Source: Hymenolepis diminuta
Taxonomy: Eukaryota; Platyhelminthes; Cestoda; Cyclophyllidea; Hymenolepididae
Assembly (NCBI GenBank): GCA_900708905.1
Contig: CAADRB010000017.1
Coordinates: forward strand, 1,336,866-1,400,865
Length of the DNA: 64,000 nt
Reading direction: 5' to 3'
Below, piece after piece: positions 48,101 through 60,540 of this stretch. Both the position numbers and the translations under genes were made by a program. The number at the start of each line of letters is the position of its first letter. The first letter of the stretch is position 1. Below the pieces are notes generated by a model. That model had not been told where the DNA came from. It saw only the letters and a list, made by a program, of their open reading frames with translations, and ran no database searches.

Positions 48101-51100
48101 AATTTATTTCGACGTAGTATTGCAAAGCTATTGATGGAAAATTGTATCCCTTGTATCAAAATCCTAATCTTGCATTTTGAAACCTCTTTTCTCAACTATA
48201 TCCTTATAGAAGACAGACAGATTTCATATATTTTGGTTACTTTATATTTTTGATTTACCCGTTCTGTTATAATGCGAAGAATTTTAGTGATTTGCAATAG
48301 AAAATGTGTTCCCAAATTCTACCATATTAGTGCATCAGGAAATCGGTTGTCAATTAGTTGGGAAAAATTTTAACGTATTGGAAAAATGAGTCGGAATAAA
48401 GTGGCAATTTATGTACATCGTCTATCGTAAGAGCATCCGTTTTTTCAACAAAAAGGCCTTTTTCGTGTCAAAATGTTTACAACATAATCGTCCATAGCTA
48501 ATAAAAAGAGTATCTCATATAAGCCACTTGTTTACATTTAAGTGTACAATCAACTGCCGTTAGTCCCATTTTCATTTAAGCTTTAAATGGGCTTTTATAA
48601 AGCCATATTTAATCCACTCATATTACCATAATCTTGCGTTGTTTTGCTGTTATTATTTAGATGGATGCCAATATCGATTACTGAGTGAAGAAGCATTTTG
48701 CGTGAATCCAGGTCTTTCAGAATTCGCCCGATTTCCCCTAGAATCTGTAGAATATCTACGACCCCTTCTCGAGCAAGTTAATGCGCATGTACCCTTACAC
48801 AAGCATTCTCAAACTCCCATCTTTCTCCGAGCCACTGCCGGTCTTCGGTTACTACCCGAATTTGCTGCCAATGCATTACTTGAATCGGTAAGTAATATTT
48901 CAATATGCCATTTCGTTGCCCTACCTATCTGTTATTCTACTACTGATACACGATTTAAGTAGTTTCATTAAATTTGTACTGTTTGTTCTTATGCTTACAA
49001 GGTGACTGAATCGTTGCATTGACCACAAACAGGAATGTTGTTACCACTAAATTATCATTTAAGTAGAAGGGTAGTTTTGTCTCATCTTTTTATAACCCCG
49101 AAATTATACCCTTATTATTAACTTAAGATAACTGTTGATGAATGTTCAATGTTATTTATTTTTCATATGAAGGGCCGTTTTGGACACGTTATATTTTTTT
49201 TTCTTTTTCGATTGAGTCTTACCTCTCCCTTGTTTATCAGTTCTGTTATATTCTCTTTTGTTGGTCAGCCTAATTTGTCGAGTAGTCTGTGTTTTAACCC
49301 GGCTTTTTCTTACAAATACTAAGATAATCGGGCATGCAACATTCTTAATTCAGCTTTAATTCTTATTGTTAGGTTTTAAGAATTATATACCCTAAACGTC
49401 CTAGTATTACAGGGTAATACTAATTGTAATAGTACTTGTGGTAGTGCTCGAAGTTTGAATGTTTCTACTGGAAGTAATTATTAACTACGACACATCTAAA
49501 TTTAGGATGACTAAATGGGGGGGAGGAGAGGGTCATTAGTCCAATTGGGATAAGGCCAAATTCATAAGAATTAAGACTACACAAGCAAGTGTTCATCAGC
49601 AAGGTGCACAGAATGGAGGTTAGGGTACTAGGATACCGCATAATGAACATTCAGTTTGACCTAAGTTAACACAATATCCAGGTAAACAATTAGTTCAAAT
49701 TAAATGGAAAATCACGACGTCGATAATGCAGGACGACAATCTATTATTATCTTTTCATCCTTCTAGGTGTATAGTCTATTCAACTCCTCAGATTTTCATT
49801 TAGCCACTGAAGAAGTGGTGGGTATCATGGACGGTATAGATGAAGGTTTCTTCGCTTGGATATCCCTCCTTTTTCTTCGACAGAATTCCTGCATTCAACC
49901 CTGCAGTCCTTCCCAATCTCTACTGGTAGCAGCAGTAGCGACAGAATCTAGCTCCTTCCTCCACCAGCAAGCAATCTTCGACTTGGGTGGTGGATCGTTC
50001 CAACTCACTTTTGGAATCAATTCAACGATCGATCAGGGACATAGTGAGGATCTCCACGCGATGCCTGGTGCCTACATGGGGACTCAGTTTGCCCCACCTA
50101 GTGGAAAGGTTTGCAATTCGGTTTCGGAATGGCTGTATTGTGATCGCAATTGTATCAATTTGTTTCCTTCCTCGTTATAGTACTTTGCACATAGTTATCT
50201 CGGATTAGGACTTATTACGGCGATGCATTCAATGTTTCTGAGATCTTCAAATCATTCGGATTTGGGGAAAACGCATCATCTAATATCTCCGTGTTTTCCT
50301 GTCAATGCAACAGTAAGTCATTTTATGTATCTTCTCTAATTGTTTTATTATGAAATTAAATTTTTCTCCTCCATTTTTACCATTACCTTAACAAATAGCC
50401 AAAATCTCTTCTTTTGATTAATAGCTATTTCTTTCGAATCTAAGTATCAGTAATAATATTCTGCGTTTCGATTGAATCATCACTATGCGCGTGGTGCCGA
50501 GCGAGTGAATTTATTTCCTTCTTTTCATGTTTCCCCATAATGAGTCATTTCCTTTCCTGTAACGCGAAGCTTTGTCCATTTCGTATCTGAACTAATTTCA
50601 TCCCATCAGGATTAAGTGATGGCTCTGTTATCTGCATATTATTCTTCTTATTATTGGCCCTTTTATAGGTCAAGTTGTTGTTGTTTCTGCTATTACCACT
50701 ACTATAGTAAGCTTAAATTCCTAGTTAAGGTGTAAAGGGAACTGTTTTCAATTGCTTCATTTATTTCTGGTCAAGATAATTTGATTTCCTAAATATTTCT
50801 TGTTATTAGGCCAACAAGTACCGTTTCCTTCTTTCCTGTTAATCACAGTGAATATTCAGTTTAGATTTGTATTAGTACGTATTCATTTGCTGTCTATTTC
50901 AGGGTGTGTGGTATCATGGAGGCAAAAACTGGACAGTGACCCATGGTTTCGATGGTCGTGCTTCTCCAGCTGACCAGGCTTTTGATCAATGCTTTGAAAT
51001 TGCTCTAGACATTATCTCTGAACGTGGATTAGGAGGTAAGTTTTCGATTAATACAGACCCTTTTTTACTACAAATATTATTATTACAGAGTCCTTAGTAA

Positions 51101-52795
51101 TGGTAACTTTTGCCAAGGGAATAGAAGTTTGCAGCTGGTGAAAAATCTTATTCTGCTATCATCCTCTTAGCTAGTTTTAACCAATACAATTAGCCATTTC
51201 TATCCATCTTCTGTGTTCTTACTTGACAGGCATGCAAACTGACCTCAATGCTACCGGCGCATATTGTAATTTTATTAATGATCATTTATTTAATCAGTGG
51301 AATTAATCTTGTCTCTCGGTTAAATAGCGTGATTTGACGGCTTAGTTAATTATTAACAATTACAACTGCACTTTCAATTATGTTAAATTACTATAAGATA
51401 AATCACTCCTTTTGCTTATCCTTGGTTTTTTCGCCCTCTAGTTAACCGAACACATCATATCGACTACTTAAAGTATACCGAAATTCACGCTATGTCCTAT
51501 ATGTGCTCGATAACAGAAGAGATCTCTGAAACGTTTTTAAATAGTCCAAGTGACGGACGAGTGCCTGTACAATGGTACTTTGATGCTGCCAAGAGAGGTA
51601 AGCTGTCAAGTGCTTATTTGATTACATAGTCTTAGATTCGAAGTTAGTCGACATTTTTTACTTCGTTATTTTAGCTTGTTCTGAACCACAGCTAGAGGAA
51701 CCCTTCCGATGTGCAGAACTCACTTACATATCTGCTCTCCTTTCGCATGGATTTGATCTTCCTATGGAGAAATATCTTAATGTAAGATATCCAGATACTT
51801 ATTTCTGTCGTAATGATACCTGTAATTATTTCAAGAGTTTGTAGTTACTAATGCTAATCTAATGAGGTATACAAAAAATTATTTTAGCGCAAGCGACGAC
51901 TCGTCTTCGTCAGGGATACGACTTGCATTTTTAGAAATAACCGGCAACGTGGTTAGCCATTAATATATGACAGTGAGCATGCTTTTCTCCCAGATACAAG
52001 AACGGAAGAAAAGTAGTGGAAATTTCTACTACCTCTGAAATTAATTCAGCTAACAATATTTTTTAATTTCTCTTTAGGACGTCGAGAATACTCACTTGTG
52101 TTCTCTTCGTTATTTCGAAATTTCCTAATGGAATTTTACGATCTTTTACATTTAAAATAGGGGTGGACGAGTAAGAGAAACTGTACATTGTTCCGCTTTA
52201 GTCTTCTTTATATAGGGCTATTTCTTGTCCAAATTTTGTCAGATATATGAAGACTGTTTAATTGAGGAATATCGAATTATTTAATATCCTCATTGTTTTG
52301 TTAATAATAATTCATAAATTTACCGTATTGGCACAAAGAAAAAAAGGAGCTTTCGTATTATCGGTACCAATACCTTCTTTCCTACATCAAACTTTTGAGT
52401 CCGGTTAGATCTTCGCTAAAATTCTTAAAGGATATCGCTTCAATTTAATAGTTGTCATTTGTCAGTACCTAAAGGCATAACACGGAAATTTTTGTCTTTC
52501 GACTTCAAAGAAGAACCCCAGCCAGAAGTAATAATAACTTCCACCCCTATTTAGGGAAGCTCGTCTTGGGTTAAAGAGGTGATATCACTGAACCTTTTTG
52601 GTGAAGAACCCGAATTCTGCCAGTCCCTTTTATTAGCTAAACTTAAACAGTGCGGTTTGCTATTTCGCTCACTGAGTCTGCAAAGTCCTAACCAATTATT
52701 TTTATTTTTCCTTTCAGTTGAATCGAACAATCAATGGAGTGGAAGTTGGGTGGCCAGTGGGATTCCTAGTAGATGTTCTTCTTCGATGCTTTTAA
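45114..52795 (+). CDS. ENTPD5/6-like: ectonucleoside triphosphate diphosphohydrolase, ENTPD5/6-like
   Basis: Eight exons: 45114-45309, 48661-48887, 49767-50108, 50181-50312, 50903-51035, 51442-51597, 51675-51781, 52718-52795 (1371 nt, 456 residues). All junction phases agree. An N-terminal hydrophobic anchor spans about residues 6-28. The apyrase conserved regions follow in order: VIFDAGSTGSR (44-54), ATAGLRLL (123-130), IMDGIDEGFFAWIS (161-174, catalytic Glu167), DLGGGSFQL (213-221) and the final GWPVG (442-446). HSYLGLGL and several N-glycosylation sites (NST, NRT) are present. GD1-CD39 enzymes split nucleoside di- and triphosphates; the single anchor and the pattern point to the ENTPD5/6 branch, which favours UDP/GDP in the secretory pathway. 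Surface or secreted CD39-type activity is possible. Introns range from 72 to 3351 nt. Confidence 0.92.
46035..46858 (+). other. exon-like open segments inside ENTPD intron 1
   Basis: Two same-strand open stretches each follow a good acceptor: 46035-46253 (after TTCTCTATAG, 72 codons to a stop) and 46674-46858 (after GCTTGTAG, about 61 codons to a stop). If the first is spliced from a weak donor (G|GTGTGC near 46225), both join in phase 1. The second also accepts the phase of ENTPD exon 1, so it could be an alternative 3' exon. No family is recognised. The second ends with a Lys/Arg-rich, Gly/Glu-rich stretch (GGGEEDGGKMTKKR). Confidence 0.25.
47300..47770 (+). other. possible LTR- or promoter-like segment in ENTPD intron 1
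   Basis: A GTGTATAAATAC TATA-like box near 47590 is followed by a pyrimidine-rich stretch and ATTAAAG near 47702. This is reminiscent of a solo LTR, but no second copy or target duplication was found. Confidence 0.15.
49480..49660 (-). repeat. SINE-like repeat in ENTPD intron 2
   Basis: The minus strand contains CCTAGTACCCTAACCTCCAT and TTGCTTGTGTAGTCTTAA, partly matching 52970-53170, which has CCTAGTGCCATCCAT and TTGCTTGTGTAGCTTTGAG. It is an old dispersed repeat. Confidence 0.4.
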
Positions 52796-52959
52796 CGAAC
52801 AAATTAGCATTTTGCCTTACATAATGCACGCGCTGGATGTATATGTATTTGTGAAAACCTCTATTCTTTTCTATGAAAGATAACTATGCTAAACAGAGTT
52901 AAATTTGGACCAAATTCACTATCTTCTAATTTAAAAGAAAGGGTTTCCATAAAATGCGT

Positions 52960-53175
52960 CCCAAGTTCGTCAATGAGGAGCGATTTTCAGCAATCTTGGG
53001 GTTCCCCTAAGGATAAAGCCTCCCTTGATCCTTTTTAAGTCCCAATGAGAACCGAACCCATGATCTCTGCGGACTCCCACCGGTACACTCAATTTCACTA
53101 GTAGAACACTCAAAGCTACACAAGCAAGAATGGAATGGATGGCACTAGGCAAGATACTAGCTCATAGCTACATAT
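52960..53175 (-). repeat. SINE-like repeat with B-box-like motif
   Basis: Related to 49480-49660. The minus strand also carries ATGGGTTCGGTTCTCATT near 53050, resembling a tRNA B box (GGTTCRANNCC). It lies between the convergent ends of ENTPD and PIN1. Confidence 0.4.
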
Positions 53176-53399
53176 TCTAGACTATACCGGCCTAGATACT
53201 GCTAATAGCTTGAAAGCGAAACAGCATTTTAAAAAATCTCCACTTGACATTCGTCGATAGTCCAGATCATTTATACTTTATGTCTAGCCTGGAAGACCCG
53301 CACGTGGTCGCTAAAGCATCAGTAGAGAACACTTACATTATTAGAAAAATGTACTGATATAATATGGTACTTGTACAACACACGAAAATGCGCCGCAAA

Positions 53400-53993
53400 T
53401 TAAGCGGTTCTTTTGATGAGATGAACTCCAGAATCGGTTTCAACCGGTCCGCACATCTCACCGACTTGAAGTTTAAAAGAGGCATCTTCAAAGGGTTTTT
53501 GCATTTGCCCTCGGCTGAAGAAACCAAGGTCACCGCCCCTTTGAGCTGAGCTACAGTCACTATATTGTGAGGCTAATTCCTCGAATGTCTTTCTCCCTGA
53601 TTCAATGTCTTCTTTATAACCTACTCGGAGTGAAAATGGAGCTTAAATTAATAAGAAAAGAAAGCTTAAGGATAGAAAGTGGTTGAAGAACGAACTGTTA
53701 AGTATCTGAAGTGCATCTTCCTTGCTGCGAGTAATATTTGCCTCACGCCATGAGGATGGGCGACGTGAATCGGCATGCTTAACCAATAGATGACTGCAGC
53801 GAACCCTTTCTCCGCCAACTGGCTTCTCCCATTGAGACTCTCCTGTAGCCATATTAACATAATAAGGGCGTCCTACATAAGTAAACATTTAACATGTGAG
53901 TGTCAATGAAAATCCGAAGTAAACATTATTTGACATTAAAATACCTGTTGAGGACGAAATTTTAGTGGTCCACCCTTCGGGCAAATCAGACAT
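53400..53993 (-). CDS. PIN1: Pin1-type peptidyl-prolyl cis-trans isomerase
   Basis: Three exons: 53993-53945, 53872-53696, 53620-53400 (447 nt, 148 residues), both junctions in phase 1, introns of 72 and 75 nt. Residues 4-34 form a WW domain (W8 and W31 of LPEGW and QWEKP). The parvulin domain begins RCSHLLVKH at 41. Active-site residues known from human Pin1 are all present: His44, the phosphate-binding Lys48/Arg53/Arg54 (SRRPSSW), Cys98 (SDCSS), Ser139 and His142 (TDSGVHLI). The enzyme isomerises phospho-Ser/Thr-Pro bonds in nuclear and cytoplasmic signalling proteins. The WW-to-catalytic linker (PVGGERV) is very short compared with the human one, which carries a flexible Gly/Ser stretch. 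The exon 2 donor is weak (GTTCGT). It converges on ENTPD with about 600 bp between stop codons. Confidence 0.95.
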
Positions 53994-55449
53994 TGTCAGC
54001 GGGCTAAGAAGTCAAAGTATCCTCACGAGTCCAGTTGAAGATAGCCAATCACCGATGAAATAAGATTGTCGTCATAATTTAGGCAGTAATCAATAATATC
54101 AACAATTTTCTTTAGTTTTCGGAAAGTGTCGGATTATTTCAATTATTTTAATGAATATGGCATAGTGTAAGTATTTTCACATACTTGATTTTCCAACAAA
54201 GTGCCGTCAATATTTAAAAAATAAAGATATATAATGAGGTTAAATTACCTTCATACGTAAACACCCATAAACAAAGTAGAAATTAAATACTGATGTAAAA
54301 ACAGTATGTCTAAGCACGTGTTAGAATAAATAAGTAGAATTTCACTGGAGTATAAATATAAAAATTTGTTATCACATTTCTTTATTTAGTTATAAATCAC
54401 ACGCTAGCATCCTTGTTCTATTTGATAAATGATAAATACTTAAAAAGACCAAATTTAGAGAATTCAAAATAATTTCTAATCATTTTATTTTTTAAATTCC
54501 TATAGTAAATAAAATGTTTTAAATTCTTATTAACCTTTAAACTTTTCTGTCATGTGAAGATAATTGCACAATAATCATTAATAATTATTGGAATATTTGT
54601 GAAATCAATGAAAGTATTTTTTAGGAGGAATATACGGAGTACAAAAATATTTCTCAAATCCAGCTAGATGAATTTCAAAATCCAAGTCTGATGATTTGCC
54701 CCAGTTGTCTATCTCTATTGCCGAGTCATGGGAAATGACGGTACCACCGAACTGTGGGCTGTTGTTTCCACTTTTAGATGGTACTAGATCAGATTAATCT
54801 GCGGAGCTTTTTACAGGACCTGAGCGGTTGAACCTACTTCGGTCTGAAAATTACACATCAAAATTGATAGTAGACCATTGCCGAAGGGACACGATGAAGC
54901 AGTTAAGTGTGCTGTATTAAACAAAGAAAGAAAGGATTGAGAAATTTACTATTTTTCCGATATTCGTAATGAAAACCAAATCTCCGAATTCTGAAGGAGA
55001 ATTAATATTAGTGCTGAAAGTTCATTTAGGTTCTAATGAGTATTTCCGATCGAACTTGATTCTCTTAACAGGTTGCATAATAAAGCGCTGAGCCAAGTCG
55101 ATTGCTAAATACATGCGAATTTTCTCGATGCATTACACTTTCAGTTGCTAATTTGTCCGCATATTCCTCTGATTTCTTAAAATATTCATTGTCTTGAAGA
55201 TATAGAAGATTCAAATAATTTGAACCGTTCATTTTCAATGCAATAAGAGTCCAATGAATATGATGTTCATATATCTTGCTTTTTAAAAATCCACTTTTGT
55301 CAAAATTTTTAATTTTAGCAGAATAATTTCACGATGTTTAATAAACATACTAATAGGCTTATTTTATTTAAATCAAGGTCGAAGGAAGCTTCAGTCTTTA
55401 TTCGCAAGTTATTTGATTTACTCAGTCGTAGGCTAAGGAGATACACGAA

Positions 55450-55560
55450 CAATGTGCGATTTTGTGCAACGTTCTGCGAACACACACAGGCACATACGTA
55501 CGCATATGCGCATATCTAAGTAACCGATCAAATAAGTCTTGTCGCATCGTCTCTTTCAAC
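55450..55560 (+). repeat. repeat copy 1, shared with 62690-62780
   Basis: Shares GATTTTG-YGC, ACGCATATGCGCATATC and an adjacent AACCRAYCARAT block with 62690-62775. The CATATGCGCATA core is nearly palindromic. Confidence 0.55.
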
Positions 55561-57289
55561 TAGTAGAATGGCAGGTTTGTCATAGAGAAAAAGTCATGGC
55601 AATAATTCATTACGTTAATCATGCCTCAGAATTAATAATTCATTAGGGAATAAGTTCATACGATAAGAATAACGATCCTTCATAATACTCGTAAGGACAC
55701 ATCCTATTTTATCCAAAACGGACCCATTTGGGTAATTTTAGAGGACGGTAATACAGTCTCTAAGTATGAGTTTATTTGTTCCAAAAGAATATATGAATTG
55801 CAGATTTTATTATGTTAATTCTCTTTCAAAGTATACATTTGCTCTCTGTATTTGTCAATTAAAGAAATTACCTTACCAAATGGATGTTATATGATTTTAT
55901 TCTCAGTTGGATGACTGCACAATTATTAAAATGCATTCATGGCAGGCATCAAAATGAATGTACTCAATTATGCATGATCCTGTATGGTTTACAATCTATC
56001 TCAAAATAACACATTTTTAATACTTTAAGTGATTAACGATGTTATGCATAGAAAAATAAATGGCAAGTAACGCTTAAAATTTAGATATATAGAAACAAGT
56101 TTAAAGTGCCCTGATAAGGATTCGATAGAATAGAGTAAATGTCTACTTTTTACTACCGCCTTTTAAAAGAAAATTAATACACATGTAATAATATCATAAG
56201 GAAACAAGGGTGTAACAATGCTCTTAACTTTAGTCAAACCGTCGAAAGCGACAATAAGGTAAAGGAAACCCGCAAAGTAACTGAATTACCTCAATAAAAA
56301 TCGTTGAGAAGCTATCTTTAAAAGTATTCATTATTTCCACGTATTAATAGCAAATTACAGATATTTAAAAAGAACTCTCATTAATTGCAGAAAACAGTCG
56401 TAACTGCATAAGTAGCTAAAATTATTCACAAAAACTTTTGAATAGAGTTCTTTTCATCAAAACTACAGAACAAATAAAGAATTATCAAAGTGGCCTATTA
56501 ATTACAGGGACAAAAACATCCTTTAATATAAATGACTGATCACTCAAATATAAAAAAATATTTTGTTCAAAGTAAAATATGCTAACTGAACTAAAAATGA
56601 AAAACAACTTCAAAAGACAGAATTTTTTAAAAATTAGGACCTACTTATTTAATAGTAACATTAGGGAGATTGATATTAAGCTGTCAATAAACAAATGAAT
56701 ATTGGTCAAGATAATTAATCATTATCGATAAAATTACTATCGAAATCACGCATACACAATATTAAATCAAAAATTATTATATTTATTTAAATAAATCGCA
56801 GCTAAATAACAAAATTTGCCCCATCATTAACCGAGCTATTTCCATTTTGTTTATAAACTGTCAGTTAAATTTCGGATAAATAGTCGCACACGCGTACGCT
56901 CTTAGTAGATATTTTCAATTTCTTTTACGACTTCCAAGTTTGAGTGGATTAGGGCTGGCGGTTAAATGACTTTAGGATGGGGCTTTAGAAAGAGTAGTTT
57001 AATATTGTAAGTGTTCCAGTTATGTGTGAGAAGTTTTAATCACCTTCAAATTAATGAAAACACAAGTGCTTGAAAGCTGAATAGACTGTTAAAACCGCAT
57101 AAAATTAACGTTAAAATTACCAGTATTTTAAGTATATGTTTATACTCCACTTTTACAAATGGAGCAAAAAATGATATAATTGGATATAATTTTTGAGGGA
57201 ATAGCATGAGGAAAAAACGTATATGGACTTCACCGTTTAAAATTAAATTTGTATAGGCGTTTGTTGTTTCCCAGTCAACTCCTAGGTAC

Positions 57290-57470
57290 TCCTTTCAAGA
57301 ACCTGTGGTCTTTTGTTTTACATGACAGTTCTTGATGGTCATTGCATCGATCTCTAATGATTTACCACAAATTTCGCACTCCAACAATTGGTTTCTGACT
57401 TTGTTGTGCGCCAGTAACCTGGCACGTTCTTTAATAGTTGAACATCTAGGGATCTTTTAACGTAACTGGT
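57290..57470 (-). pseudogene. zinc-finger-like relic
   Basis: The minus strand reads ARLLAHNKVRN then LECEICGKSLEIDAM and a stop after KQKTTGS. CxxC plus GK is finger-like, but the His spacing after it does not fit C2H2. Confidence 0.25.
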
Positions 57471-57744
57471 TTTCAATCAACCTGTAGAAAACGGTCATAG
57501 TAGTCCTCTTAGCTATTAAGTACACACGTATATCTAAGGGCTCAATGAACAGGCAAATAGATTCAACGATACATCTCCTAATTTAATCGTTCATTGTTTT
57601 AAGAGTGCTGCCATATTTACTCAGGAACAAGATTTGCATTTAGGCGAGCACATTTCGCTATATTTTATTTCGAGGTACAGACAATCTTGTTTGTTGTTAA
57701 TTGTTTATGCAGGTATCGTGTTTAGAATGACTCGCACTGACAGG

Positions 57745-57774
57745 TCTGACTGACCTGACTGACCTGACTCACTG
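57745..57774. repeat. short tandem repeat, unit CTGACTGAC
   Basis: Three near-perfect 9-bp units. Confidence 0.75.
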
Positions 57775-58839
57775 ATATCTATTTAATATAAGGACTTGAA
57801 GTTGTATTTCAATTGACATATCTTTTCGAAATCCCTCTTTATTGGAAATGTGAAATTATTGAGAACAAGAATGGAGACTGCTACTTTAACACTTGTGTCG
57901 CTAACCAGTGACCGCCCTAGCTCTAACCTTCCATCCAAACCGGGCGAGGGCGAGATAGAGTGATGATGATATAATGGAGTTGTGTAGAACTTGTAAATAT
58001 GCGGACAAATCATTGAGGAGGTGCCACCTATAGGATGGTGGCCAGTCTCCTAAGTGCAATCTATCCAGTCATAAACTCGACAAATTAAATGCAAATTAGT
58101 AGATTAATCTGCAGTCCTGCAGATTACCCTTTTGGTAGCCTTCAATCAAATCTAATTTCTCACCTTCTTCATGGTAGTATACAACACCACAGGTTGGGAT
58201 ATAGCTTCTGCAACCAAGTGCTTATATCCCTAAAGTTGTAGTCATGCATCATTTAAGTACCAGGAAGGCGGAAAACAAACACACACGGCACTATCAATTC
58301 TGCTGTATTAGCATACATTTACTACCTTTGCACTAATTAAAGATGCGGTAAATGTTGTGAATACCGAGTGGATACCTGTTTTGAAAAAAGTAGAAGTGTT
58401 TTATTACAAAGCAGTAGAGTGGTTAAAAGAGGGAGTTGAGAGGGGTTATAAATATCACGGCATCAATAATCCTTTTTAACTTGTATTCAAGTATTATTCC
58501 GATTCTCCGTTTTTGATTAGGAGGTTTCGTTAATTAAATATTTCGACAATAGCATTCCAAATTTCGAACTTCAGAACCTGTTCTCTAGATTAGTAAGCAA
58601 TGGTTAATGTCTTCTGAGCATAAAATGTTATTGAGCGCTTAGATTGAGGATGGATGGTTAATCGTGCCCTCACAATACATTCACCTCTTCAACATAGCAG
58701 AGGAGTATTTATATATTTATGGTTTGCCGCGACACTTGATTAGCGGGTCATACTTCAAGCTGTCGTACCAACACTGTTAAGTGGCTAAATGCAAAAGCGA
58801 GGCGGTTGAACATCCACACTAAGTACCTTATGCAACCGA

Positions 58840-59065
58840 TTTGCATCACTTTTGTAGCTGCCAAGCCCACTCAGCAAGGCACGTTCTATCACTCATCTTG
58901 GGTATTAAGGCAGTCCCATAGAGCCTCTCTGGTGAGAAACATGAACTCTACGGTCTCCTTTAATAACCAGACTTAGTCAATTGTGTTGGCCACTCCGCTC
59001 ACCGGATGTGTTTTGATGTGCATTGAACCCCTGCTTTCTGACTGTGCACCGCTGCGCTAATGATG
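58840..59065 (-). repeat. tRNA-derived SINE with A and B boxes
   Basis: On the minus strand the segment begins with TTAGCGCAGCGGTGCAC (59060-59044), fitting an RNA polymerase III A box (TRGCNNAGYGG). About 30 nt later comes GGGGTTCAATGC, fitting a B box (GWTCRANNC). No anticodon arm or folded tRNA was found. A non-tRNA tail extends to about 58840, with a GTGCCTTGCTGA stretch also seen in altered form at 49600. This is the usual form of a tRNA-derived SINE. Confidence 0.55.
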
Positions 59066-59859
59066 AGGACGCTATAATGTGATTATCATCTTGGTACCGC
59101 AGAATATGGGAAAACATCAAAATTTGATGCTAAACGATAATTTACCATGGTGATATTCGGTGCTGTAGAATCGAAGGTCGCTGGAGTTTTCCTGCAGTAG
59201 GCGCAGAGTTATAGGGATGGTAATCTAAACAACCGTTCCATCCCAATTTATTTAAGATAATAATCATATATGATGATGTAATTAAGAGAGCAGAAGTACA
59301 AGCATATGAAGTCATTCAAGAACTGTTCCTTAATTTGCCCCGCTTTCTGTTTGATAATGTCTAATTTTATGCAAAACTCAAAAGTGAGAAAAATCAAATG
59401 ATACTAGGGTACACTTCTCAAATTCTCATGTTTGCAACAACTCATTTGTACTTTTACAATATAAATTAAATGGTGTTCCCGGGAATGCTCAATTGATGAG
59501 AAGATGCATTGTATTATACAGTTGTTTGCTTTCATAAATGTCTTCATCGGAGACATAGTGTCACTTGCCGTTGTCATCAAAATCACCTCACGTTGTTCCA
59601 GTCACCTTTCTTGATGCATCCGGTTTAATTTAGAACCACTCCATTGCCATTTCGTCCATAATTCCATCGCGACTCCAGCACAGTGCTAGAGAATTGAAAG
59701 AATCCGCACCCACTTTGCGAAGAAGGACGTATTTGTTGATACCACTTTGCTAAGAAAGCATAATTTCACTAGGTACCACCATTCACATCTCTATCAAAGA
59801 ATTTGCTTAAGTTAAACATAACAAAGTTAACTCACATTTATTTCACACTTCATCTAACA

Positions 59860-60273
59860 TTTAAACGCCACCCGCCTGAAAATGCCTCCCACGATCAATA
59901 CTTCTGTTGGTCGCGGAGGTCGAGAAATTGTGAAGGACAGGTGCTCATCAACTTCATTTATAATATCGGAGGGGAACCCGCTGTGTTTTCTCTTAGGACG
60001 CATGGTTTGAAGGGGCCCTTTTTCTACCTTGCACCCACGGAAGAACCGCTTTCCTACAAAAACGTCTTCAGTTGGAATGCCAATTTCTAATGTTTCCTCA
60101 AGTAGGACAAAGGAGGCCACTGGCATCGTCTCATGAATGCGCGTCCGAAGCTCGTATTTTCCCCTCCTCAGTCGTGCTTTCAAGTCAAGCTTGGGACACT
60201 TTTCAACTTTATATACATACATTTCATGTGAGATATTATAATTTACTGTATATTCTTCAAACAAATGCCGCAT
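59860..60273 (-). other. unrecognised 139-codon frame, paired with an inverted copy
   Basis: The minus frame reads 139 codons. Its last 40 or so (PSDIINEV, SFTISRPPRP, IVGGIFRRVAFKC) align with a plus-strand segment at 60545-60690 in the corresponding sense frame. Amino acids in that frame are more alike than in the other frames, so it was probably once coding. The domain is not recognised. It may be an exon relic. Confidence 0.35.
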
Positions 60274-60540
60274 TGGTCGCTTTGGGAAGTGTCACTCTAT
60301 GACTTTTAAAACTGACCTATTTTAAGAGGCCATAACACGACATCATTACCATTTAATTAATAATATAAAGAGATGCTGATGAAATCTTAAACGATCTGAT
60401 AGGGAAAGCGTTTAAATGGAAGGTACCTAATGGTGGATTAGTGCTCTCTAGCAATGAACATACGGTGGTGTATTATTACAAGAAATAAAGGCATATCAAA
60501 TGTTTTGTTCACTGCCATAAGAATAATGATAGAGGAACTC

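Larger units (their letters stand above)
54010..58830. other. intergenic, repeats and relics only
   Basis: AT-rich 4.8 kb with no convincing gene. It contains a repeat shared with 62700 at about 55450-55560, a degenerate zinc-finger-like stretch at 57290-57470 on the minus strand (CEICGKSLEID), and a short 9-bp tandem repeat at 57745-57774. Confidence 0.45.

Noticed and set aside
59020..59060. A tRNA gene at 59.0 kb
   Set aside because: A and B boxes are present, but no anticodon stem-loop or acceptor stem pairs; it fits a tRNA-derived SINE instead.
59803..60090. 95-codon plus frame over the inverted-repeat segment
   Set aside because: Comparison with the copy at 60541-60690 shows better amino-acid agreement in the opposite-strand frame, so this one is a shadow.
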